Assembly (NCBI GenBank): GCA_034421515.1
Contig: DAOUKH010000093.1
Location: 1 to 64,000 of the forward strand
Length of the DNA: 64,000 nt
Direction of reading: 5' to 3'
Source of the DNA: DAOUKH01 sp034421515
GTDB lineage: Bacteria; Chloroflexota; Dehalococcoidia; SHYB01
Positions within the stretch are counted from its first letter, which is position 1. Every line of letters starts with the position of its first letter. Under the pieces are notes generated by a model. It worked only from the letters and a program-made list of their open reading frames with translations. It was not told the origin of the DNA and made no database searches. Below are positions 1-6,515 of this stretch, one piece after another. The position numbers were made by a program, and so were the translations under genes.

Positions 1-7
1 CGGGGGG

Positions 8-901
8 CTAGAGGCCGCGGCGGCTTGGGTCGAGCTCGTCGCGCAGCGCGTCGCCGAGCACGTTGACGCAAAAGACCGCCAGGGTGATGAATGCGCCGGG
101 GAAGAAGGCAAGCCAGGGGTTGTCCGTCAACGACTGAAGCCCGGCCAAGCTGAGCATGTTGCCCCAGGTGGGGTCAGGCGGCTCGACTCCGAGTCCTAGG
201 AAGCTCAGGGCCGCCTCGGCAAGGATGTTCCCCCCCACCGCGATCGAGGCCATGACCAAGACCGGCGCAGCGATATTGGGCAGGACGTGCATGATGATGA
301 TCCTGGCGTCGCTGCACCCGACGGCGCGGGCGGACTCGATGTACTGGTTTGCCATGACGGAGATGGTCGAGCCTCGGATTACGCGGGAGGCGGGCGGGGC
401 GCCGATCACGCCGAGGACGACCACCACGTTGATCAGGCTCTTGCCAAGCAAGAAGACGGCCATGAGCAGAACAATCATGGTCGGCAGGCTCATGAACGCG
501 TCCACGACCCGCTGAATGAGCATGTCCGTCGAACCTCTAAAGTAGCCGGAGACAACACCGACGACGGTGGCGAAGGCCACGGTGATGGCGGCGCCGCCGA
601 GGCCGACGATGATCGACACACGTGTACCGTAGACGATGCGGCTGAACACGTCGCGGCCGAATTGGTCGGTGCCGAAGAGATGCGACCACGAAGGACCTTG
701 CAGCCGCGCCGGGACATCGATCGCCAACGGATCGTGCGTGGCTATCAAGGATGCGAAGACCGCAAGCACTACCAAGACTACGAGGGAGCCCGCGCCGACG
801 GCGCCCAGCGGCTTCCTCCGGGAGAAAATAGCCAACTGTTCTCCCCAGCGGGAAAGCAGGCCACGCCCTCCATGCAGCGCCGATGCCGTTTGCCGCGCCA
901 T
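8..901 (-). CDS. ABC transporter permease, DppC/OppC type
   Basis: Inner-membrane permease subunit (about 297 residues) of an oligopeptide/dipeptide-type ABC importer. It has an N-terminal membrane helix after the first 30 residues, then the periplasmic stretch with the HLFGTDQFGRDVFSR signature that marks DppC/OppC proteins. The inner-membrane component region follows, with the EAA-type loop (ESARAVGCSDARIIIMHVLPN) that contacts the ATPase. I chose the ATG at 901 because it lies 2 nt after the stop of the upstream permease gene; the open frame continues further upstream only by overlapping that gene. It is the third gene of a minus-strand operon with the binding protein and the DppB-type permease. 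ATPase genes would be expected beyond the left edge. The transported substrate cannot be told from sequence. Confidence 0.9.
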   Translation of the reverse strand: MARQTASALHGGRGLLSRWGEQLAIFSRRKPLGAVGAGSLVVLVVLAVFASLIATHDPLAIDVPARLQGPSWSHLFGTDQFGRDVFSRIVYGTRVSIIVGLGGAAITVAFATVVGVVSGYFRGSTDMLIQRVVDAFMSLPTMIVLLMAVFLLGKSLINVVVVLGVIGAPPASRVIRGSTISVMANQYIESARAVGCSDARIIIMHVLPNIAAPVLVMASIAVGGNILAEAALSFLGLGVEPPDPTWGNMLSLAGLQSLTDNPWLAFFPGAFITLAVFCVNVLGDALRDELDPSRRGL

Positions 902-903
902 TG

Positions 904-1848
904 CTAGCCCAACCGAATCCTGGGGTCGAGGACGCCGTAGGTGATGTCGATGAGCAGGTTGATGGCGAGCACGAAGGCCGCAAGGAAGACGGTCACGCCC
1001 TGAACGACCTGAAAGTCCTTGAACAGGACGGCGTCGAACATCATCGCGCCGACGCCCGGGATACTGAAGATGGTCTCGATCACGACCGACCCCCCGACGA
1101 GCCACCCCGTCTGCGCGCCGATGATCGTGATGATCGGGATCAAGACATTTCTCAGGGCGTGCCTGACGAGAATCTGGGCTTCGTGCAGCCCCTTGGCGCG
1201 GGCGGTCCGGATGTAGTCGGACGTGAGCACCTCCAACATCATGGCGCGGGTCATGCGCAGCGTGATGCCGACCAGATAGAAGCCCAAGAGGATGCCGGGG
1301 AGGAGGAAGAAGGTGAAGTGCGACCAGGGGTCGATGCCCCAAGGGATGAAGCGGAGGGGTGGGCCGATCCCCCAGAGGTTGGCGGGCACGGTGATCGCCA
1401 GAATCGCCAGCCAGAAGCTGGGAATCGACAGGGCGAGCACTGCGGCTCCGCGGAAGGTGTAGTCGGGCGGCCGGTCGGCCTTGACGGCCGAGAGGATGCC
1501 AATGGGTATGCCCACGACCAGGGCGGTGAGGATCGCGATCGCGGCTAGTTTCAGCGTGTTGGGCAGCCGGTTCCGGATCTCGCTGCCCACGCGGAATTCA
1601 TGGAGGTCGGACTTGCCGAGGTCGCCGCGGACGAAGTCCGAAATCCAGAAGCCGTACTGCACCGGCAGGGAGCGGTGGAGGTTGAGTTCGCGCCGGAGCT
1701 CTTCGGCCTGCGAAGGCGATATTTCCCTGGTGAGGGCGATGACCTCCGGCTCGCCGGGGCTGAGCCGCATAAAGGCGAAGACGATGATCGTAACCAGCAG
1801 AAAGACCGGTATCGCGATCAGTAGTCGTCTGGCTATGTAGCGCCCCAT
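904..1848 (-). CDS. ABC transporter permease, DppB/OppB type
   Basis: Partner permease of the peptide-type importer, about 314 residues. The N-terminus RYIARRLLIAIPVFLLVT is the classic first helix of DppB/OppB proteins, and the C-terminal part carries the EAA loop (YIRTARAKGLHEAQILVRHA) for ATPase docking, followed by the usual final helices. Start choice is uncertain: an in-frame GTG lies two codons upstream at 1854; neither has a good Shine-Dalgarno sequence. The gene sits 2 nt ahead of the DppC-type gene and is separated from the binding-protein gene by a strong inverted repeat. That arrangement is common when the binding protein must be made in excess over the membrane subunits. Confidence 0.9.
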   Translation of the reverse strand: MGRYIARRLLIAIPVFLLVTIIVFAFMRLSPGEPEVIALTREISPSQAEELRRELNLHRSLPVQYGFWISDFVRGDLGKSDLHEFRVGSEIRNRLPNTLKLAAIAILTALVVGIPIGILSAVKADRPPDYTFRGAAVLALSIPSFWLAILAITVPANLWGIGPPLRFIPWGIDPWSHFTFFLLPGILLGFYLVGITLRMTRAMMLEVLTSDYIRTARAKGLHEAQILVRHALRNVLIPIITIIGAQTGWLVGGSVVIETIFSIPGVGAMMFDAVLFKDFQVVQGVTVFLAAFVLAINLLIDITYGVLDPRIRLG

Positions 1849-1858
1849 GCTCACAAGA

Positions 1859-1898
1859 GAAGGGGAGGCCGCTCCCCTGGAGAAACAGCCTCCCCTTC
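1859..1898 (-). other. Intercistronic inverted repeat between binding protein and permease genes
   Basis: A perfect 11-bp inverted repeat (GAAGGGGAGGC at 1859-1869 and its complement at 1888-1898) with an 18-nt loop lies in the 69-nt gap between the binding-protein stop and the DppB-type start. No clear T run follows on the minus strand, so it looks like an mRNA-stabilising or partially terminating hairpin, not a full terminator. Confidence 0.55.
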
Positions 1899-1917
1899 AG
1901 TCCCTTTCGTTTTCTCG

Positions 1918-3780
1918 CTACTGGTTCAGCCAGACGTCCTGGAACTGCGTGGCCCGGAAGTTGAAGGCTTCGGGCGGAGCGTGCCAGTCCATCACGTAGT
2001 CGAACGCCACGTAGAACCAGGTGTAGGACACCGTCATCGCCACGGGCATGATGTCGATGATCCGCTGCTGGATCTGGTCGAGCAGGGCTCGCCGCTCGTT
2101 CTCATCGAGCAGAGTCCGCTGCCGGTCGATCATGGCATCGAGCTCGGGGTCGTTCAGGAGGGACTGGTTCCTGGGAGCGTCGCTGCGGTAGTGTCGGTAC
2201 AGCGCCGCGTCGGGGGTGTTCGACCCGGACTGCATGAAGACGGCGTCCGCGGCGTTGTCCCTGACGTAGCTGGAGAAGCGGTAGTTGTACGAGCTGTCCC
2301 GGACGATGTCGATCTCGACGCCGAGGTCAGCTTCCAACTGGGCCTCGATGACGGCCAAGGGCGGATCGTAGTACCTCGGGTCGGTGTGGATGGTGAAGCT
2401 GAACCCATCGGGGACGCCAGCCTCCGCCATCAGCGCCTTCGCTTGGGCGATTTCGCCGCGTTTGTCGATGGCGTTGCCGGGGAGCGTCCATATCTTGTCG
2501 AGACCCCAGGTCAGGCCGCCGGCATTGCCGAGGGGGCCCAGCGGAGCGGCCGCACTGTTGTAGACCGCATCGGTGATCGCGCCCCTATTGATTGCGAGGT
2601 TGATCGCCTGGCGGAGCCGGATGTCGTCGAACGGCGGCTGGGTGATGTTCATCCAGAGGCCCGCCGTGCCCCAGTTGTGGCCTTCGGTCGACGACGTATT
2701 CACGTTGTCGCGCGCCAGGTAGAACGTGACGTGGTTCGGGTTCTGCAGCGCGGCCCAGTCCAACTGGCCGGTGCGCAGCAGTGAGTTCCGAATCTCGGAA
2801 TTGTCGTTCTGGAGGTAGGTCACGGCGTCGACGTAGGGACGCCCTTCGATCCAGTAGCCGGGGTTGCGCTCGAACCGGAGCTCGCCGCCCGTGGTCTGGA
2901 GCACTTTCGCGAGGAACGGCCCGGTGCCGATGATGCTCGAGGCATCGCCGTAGCTGCCGTCGATGGCGGCTTCAGGGGCTACGACGACGGTCTGCTCGTG
3001 GGCGATGTTGCGCAGGATTTCCGCGTCGGACGACGACATGGTGATCTGGACCGTGTCGTTGTCGATGGCCTCAACGCCCGTTACGAAGGGGAAGTTGTTG
3101 CGAATCCGTGCCTGCGGGTCGTCGCGGTCCGGGTCCATGATCCGGTCGAGGCTGTACACGACGTCCCCGATGGTCATCGCCCGTCCATTCACCGGCGCCT
3201 CGTTCTGGAAGTTGACGCCGGAGCGAATGTCGAAGGTCAGCGTGTCGCCGGCGCTGGAAATATTCCATTCGGTGGCGAGGTCGCCGACGATCGGACCGGA
3301 AGCGCCTTCCTGCCGCAGGAGCTTATTGAACACCATGGCCGAGACGTCGCGGATGCCGGAGTTCAGGGTGTTCCGGTGCGGGTCGAGGCCCCGGTTGTTC
3401 GATCCGGCAACGCGGAGCGTTCCGCCTTGCACCGGCTCGGGCCCCGACGGTGTCGGCACGGCCGTAGGAAGCTGGAACGGTGTCGCGGTGGGTGGCAGGG
3501 TGATCGGCGTGGGCGTATCGGGGATGGTCACCGGCGTCGGCGTGTTGGGGATGGTCTGCGGCGTCGGCGTATCGGGGATGGTCTGCGGCGTCGGCGTGTT
3601 GGGGATAGTCTGCGGCGTCGGCGTGTCGGGGATGGTCTGCGGCGTCGGCGTGTTGGGGATCGTCACTGCTGTCGGTGTATCGGGGATCTCAACGGGATCG
3701 GCTTCGCCTCCGCAGGACGCCACGACGAGCGCGACCGTCATCAGTCCGGTAATGGCTAGGAGAAGCTTGCGGATTCTCAT
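1918..3780 (-). CDS. ABC transporter substrate-binding lipoprotein, family 5
   Basis: Extracytoplasmic solute-binding protein (SBP_bac_5 family, about 620 residues) that captures substrate for the two permeases downstream. The signal peptide ends in a lipobox (VVASC, Cys23), so it should be lipid-anchored. Between the anchor and the binding domain is a flexible linker of about seven 9-residue repeats of the form TIP(D/N)TPTPQ, followed by more Pro-Thr-rich sequence to about residue 120. The binding domain starts near GGTLRVAGS and shows family motifs such as 'NSGIRDVSAMVFNKL' and 'DIRLRQAINLAINR'. I chose ATG 3780 because GGGAGG lies 8 nt upstream; the longer GTG start would fall in that ribosome-binding site. 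Likely first gene of the operon. Confidence 0.92.
   Translation of the reverse strand: MRIRKLLLAITGLMTVALVVASCGGEADPVEIPDTPTAVTIPNTPTPQTIPDTPTPQTIPNTPTPQTIPDTPTPQTIPNTPTPVTIPDTPTPITLPPTATPFQLPTAVPTPSGPEPVQGGTLRVAGSNNRGLDPHRNTLNSGIRDVSAMVFNKLLRQEGASGPIVGDLATEWNISSAGDTLTFDIRSGVNFQNEAPVNGRAMTIGDVVYSLDRIMDPDRDDPQARIRNNFPFVTGVEAIDNDTVQITMSSSDAEILRNIAHEQTVVVAPEAAIDGSYGDASSIIGTGPFLAKVLQTTGGELRFERNPGYWIEGRPYVDAVTYLQNDNSEIRNSLLRTGQLDWAALQNPNHVTFYLARDNVNTSSTEGHNWGTAGLWMNITQPPFDDIRLRQAINLAINRGAITDAVYNSAAAPLGPLGNAGGLTWGLDKIWTLPGNAIDKRGEIAQAKALMAEAGVPDGFSFTIHTDPRYYDPPLAVIEAQLEADLGVEIDIVRDSSYNYRFSSYVRDNAADAVFMQSGSNTPDAALYRHYRSDAPRNQSLLNDPELDAMIDRQRTLLDENERRALLDQIQQRIIDIMPVAMTVSYTWFYVAFDYVMDWHAPPEAFNFRATQFQDVWLNQ
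3502..3690 (-). repeat. 27-bp in-frame tandem repeat encoding the Pro-Thr linker
   Basis: About seven near-identical 27-bp units encode nine residues each of the lipoprotein linker. Aspartate and asparagine alternate at one position from unit to unit, which points to expansion of a two-unit (54-bp) ancestor. The flanking units are degenerate. Confidence 0.8.
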
Positions 3781-3877
3781 TCGGAGTACCTCCCTCACAT
3801 CAAATGCCGCGTATCCACCACTCCGCTATACATACGTCACAAATATATCGGGCAGCGAAGGATGCCGGAGTCTAGCA

Positions 3878-3894
3878 CAAAAGACGACGCGTCT
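3878..3894 (-). terminator. Possible short terminator after the Rieske/zinc-knuckle pair
   Basis: On the minus strand the stem AGACG-CGT-CGTCT is followed by TTTGTG, just downstream of the stop at 3915. The stem is only 5 bp, so this is a weak call. The rest of the 3781-3914 gap should hold the promoter of the binding-protein operon, but I see no convincing -35/-10 pair. Confidence 0.3.
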
Positions 3895-3914
3895 ACAAAC
3901 CAGAGACGGAGGGG

Positions 3915-4121
3915 CTACCGCTTGCGCTTCGGCGGGAGGCGCGTATACCCCGTCGGGGGATGGCGCCGGTAGCCGGCCTTGATGGCGCTCCAGTCAGCAT
4001 TGGAAAGCGTGGAGCGCTCGTGCCCCTTCAGTCCGGCGCCGGGGACGGCTTCTTGGGCATCGGCGTCCTTGGGCGGGATCTCGACCGTATGTCCGCAGTT
4101 CGGGCACGCTGTTTCGGGCAT
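3915..4121 (-). CDS. Small zinc-knuckle-like protein, 68 residues
   Basis: A short basic protein starting MPETACPNCGHTVEIPP. It has a single CPNCGH pair like half of a zinc ribbon and a Lys/Arg-rich tail (PPKRKR). I do not recognise a family. The start at 4121 is supported by GGGAG 8 nt upstream, and the gene begins 19 nt after the Rieske oxygenase stop on the same strand, so it is probably cotranscribed. A role as a small electron-transfer or assembly partner is only a guess. It might also bind metal as a dimer, with each chain giving one Cys pair. Confidence 0.6.
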   Translation of the reverse strand: MPETACPNCGHTVEIPPKDADAQEAVPGAGLKGHERSTLSNADWSAIKAGYRRHPPTGYTRLPPKRKR

Positions 4122-4140
4122 TCCGCTTACTCCCTTGCGT

Positions 4141-5274
4141 CTACCCCGACCTGAGCCCTTCTCGGATGTACTCGTTGAAGGCGTGCAGTCCCCGCTCCTG
4201 CGGCGCGTAGACACTGTTCGCGTGCACTGGGTTGGTCAGCCCGCGCTGCGCCAAGATGCAAACCCCGAAGTCTTGTTGATTGACCACGTCCCACATTTCC
4301 ACCGTGTCCGTTGGATCGAAGTCGGGCATGGCCATCGTCTCCGCGTCGAAAAGCCACTCGTAGACCATGTGCGTGGACTTCGGGCCGGTGGGCATGAGGC
4401 GTTGGGTATGCACGTAGTCGGGATGGAAGCTGAGCAGCAGATTCGGCCAAATCAAGTGTCCTGAAATGATCTTGCGTTCGATGTCGCTTAGATGCTGGAA
4501 CTGGGGCCGGTTCGACCGCCCCGACCACGTCAGCGTCTCGAAACCCTCGGCCATGGCCGAGCCGCCGGGATGGGCGGCGCGGTCGTACTCCTTGGGTAGG
4601 AAGGGGATAGCGCCTCCCTGCTTCATCCGCGGCTGGGTCTCGCACCACTCGGGGTGGACGCCGGGGCAGTGGTAGCACTCGGAGAAGTTCTCGACGATGA
4701 GCTTCCAGTTACACTCGACGTCGTACTCGATGCGGGCCGCGACTTCAAGCTCGCCGGTGTGGTAGTTCCTGAAGAGGTCGCCGGCGCGGCCAAACGACGG
4801 GTCGAAGCGCAGGCCGGGCGGGTCGGGGCCAAGATGGACGTAGAGGAAGCCCTCCCATTCTTCGAGCGCGATCTCATAGAGTCCGAAGTCGGCCTTATCG
4901 AAGTTCTCCGCGGGCAGGATGTGCGGCGTGGCGAGCAGCTCGCCGTCGAGGGCGTAGGTCCAAGCGTGATAGGGGCAGACGATGACGCCGTCGAATGCGC
5001 CGCGCCGGGCCGAGCACAGCGCAGTGCCCCGGTGCCGGCAGGTGTTGTAGAAGGCGTGCAGACGCATCTCGCGGTCGCGCGTGATGAAGATACTCCGGCC
5101 GGCGATGTCTACCGCCGTATACTCGCCGGGATCCGGGATCTCGCTCGACCGTCCTGCGCACACCCAGCGGTTGTGAAAGAAGACGGCCATCTCGCGCTCG
5201 TGGAGCGCGGGGTCGAAGTAGTGGGCGCTGGGGAGGGCGGCCTCGATCTTGTCGAGCTTGCCGTAACGGTCCAT
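4141..5274 (-). CDS. Rieske non-heme iron oxygenase, large (alpha) subunit
   Basis: Aromatic-ring-hydroxylating/choline-monooxygenase-like oxygenase, 377 residues. The Rieske [2Fe-2S] ligands are visible as C79-R-H81 and C100-x2-H103. The mononuclear iron site is in ENFSECYHCPGVH (H202, H207), with a candidate carboxylate ligand in the later QQDFGVC stretch. Such enzymes hydroxylate aromatic rings, quaternary amines or steroids using electrons from a separate reductase; no reductase or beta subunit gene is nearby. I use ATG 5274 because a longer frame would run into the divergent acyl-CoA dehydrogenase gene. The 79-bp gap to that gene must hold two divergent promoters. Substrate unknown. Confidence 0.9.
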   Translation of the reverse strand: MDRYGKLDKIEAALPSAHYFDPALHEREMAVFFHNRWVCAGRSSEIPDPGEYTAVDIAGRSIFITRDREMRLHAFYNTCRHRGTALCSARRGAFDGVIVCPYHAWTYALDGELLATPHILPAENFDKADFGLYEIALEEWEGFLYVHLGPDPPGLRFDPSFGRAGDLFRNYHTGELEVAARIEYDVECNWKLIVENFSECYHCPGVHPEWCETQPRMKQGGAIPFLPKEYDRAAHPGGSAMAEGFETLTWSGRSNRPQFQHLSDIERKIISGHLIWPNLLLSFHPDYVHTQRLMPTGPKSTHMVYEWLFDAETMAMPDFDPTDTVEMWDVVNQQDFGVCILAQRGLTNPVHANSVYAPQERGLHAFNEYIREGLRSG

Positions 5275-5353
5275 CTTGCGGCCCTGGACATTACCTAACT
5301 TACTAATGCATGCTGGTGGGCGGCCATCATAGCAACGTTGCCCCCTGCACGCC

Positions 5354-6514
5354 ATGATCTTCGGCCTCACCCAGGAACAGCACGACCTCGCCGCGGCGGT
5401 TCGCCGCCTCGCGGAGGAACGGCTCGCGCCGCGCGCCGCGGTCTATGACCGGGACGCGAGCCACCCCCGGGAAAACTGGCACGACCTCTGGGAACAGGGA
5501 CTGCTCGCAACGGGCGTGCCCAAGGCCTACGGCGGGATGGAGCTCGACCCCCTCAGCTACGCGTTGGTCTTGGAAGGGGTCGCCAAGGCCTGCGCTAACA
5601 CGGCCATGACGGTGCACATGCACTCGATGGTCACGCGCCTGATCGCGGCTGTCGGAAGCGCCGAACAGAAGGAGCGCTACTTCCGCGCCGTGGTCGAAAG
5701 CGGCAAGCTGTTCGGCAGCTGGGGCAGCGAGCCCGGCGTGAGCATCGCCAGCGGCGGGTTCAGGACGACCCTGGAACGCTCCGGCGAAGGCTACGTGCTG
5801 AACGGCAGCAAGTACTTCTGCACCATCGGCGGGGCCGCGGCTTACGCGATGGTCTGGTGCACCTGGAAGGGCGGCGACGGCTCTCCCTCAGGCATCACTT
5901 GGGCCGTCGTCCCCACCGGCCACGACGGCGTCGACATACACGGCGATTGGGACCCACTGGGCCTGCGCGGCACGGTGAGTCCGGCGGCCGACTTTCGCGA
6001 CTGCCGCGTGGAGGCTGACTGGGTGCTGGGCAAGCCGGGCGACACGGCGATCTTCGGGATGGGCGTGCTGGAGCTGTTCACGCTGGGATGGGCGGCCATC
6101 TACCTCGGCATCGGCGCGGGGGCGTTCGAGTTCCTCTGCGACTACGCGAAGCGTGGGGGCCCCGATGGGGGGCAGGCGCGGGCGCACGACGCCGACATGC
6201 AACGGGGCGTCGCCGAGATGGCGCTGGCCCTGGAAGGCCCTCGTCTCATGGTGCACCGGGCGGCGTCCTACTGGGACGAGGCCGGCCCCGACGCCCGGCG
6301 GCGATGGACCTCTGAGGCGAAGCTGGCGTGCGGCGATGCGTCCCTTCGGGTGGCGTCGAGGTGCATGGAGCTGGTCGGGGGGCGCGCCGCGCTCAAGGGG
6401 ATGCCGCTCGAACGCGCCTACCGTGACATTCGCACCGCCACCATCATGCCGCCGCTCCCCGACGCACTCCTGGTGAGCGTCGGCAAGGCACACCTCGGGC
6501 TCCCGCCCCGCTAG
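5354..6514 (+). CDS. Acyl-CoA dehydrogenase-fold flavoprotein, possibly monooxygenase-like
   Basis: FAD-dependent protein of the acyl-CoA dehydrogenase superfamily, 386 residues, with the N-terminal helical domain, the middle beta domain (GYVLNGSKYFCT) and the C-terminal four-helix domain. The usual catalytic glutamate is not evident: the C-terminal region reads DIRTATIMPPLPDALL where dehydrogenases have YEGTSE, and the alternative helix-G LxxER site is also absent (LELFTLGW). This pattern is closer to DszC/hydroxylase-type relatives, so oxidase or two-component monooxygenase chemistry is possible. No clear Shine-Dalgarno precedes the ATG. It is divergent from the Rieske oxygenase and ends 1 nt from the convergent fadN stop. 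Confidence 0.85.
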   Translation: MIFGLTQEQHDLAAAVRRLAEERLAPRAAVYDRDASHPRENWHDLWEQGLLATGVPKAYGGMELDPLSYALVLEGVAKACANTAMTVHMHSMVTRLIAAVGSAEQKERYFRAVVESGKLFGSWGSEPGVSIASGGFRTTLERSGEGYVLNGSKYFCTIGGAAAYAMVWCTWKGGDGSPSGITWAVVPTGHDGVDIHGDWDPLGLRGTVSPAADFRDCRVEADWVLGKPGDTAIFGMGVLELFTLGWAAIYLGIGAGAFEFLCDYAKRGGPDGGQARAHDADMQRGVAEMALALEGPRLMVHRAASYWDEAGPDARRRWTSEAKLACGDASLRVASRCMELVGGRAALKGMPLERAYRDIRTATIMPPLPDALLVSVGKAHLGLPPR

Positions 6515-6515
6515 G

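Noticed and set aside
3780..3798. GTG start six codons upstream for the solute-binding protein
   Set aside because: It would place the start inside the GGGAGG ribosome-binding site that serves ATG 3780.
5275..5370. Longer N-terminus for the Rieske oxygenase
   Set aside because: It would overlap the divergent gene's start and adds 32 residues with no family similarity.
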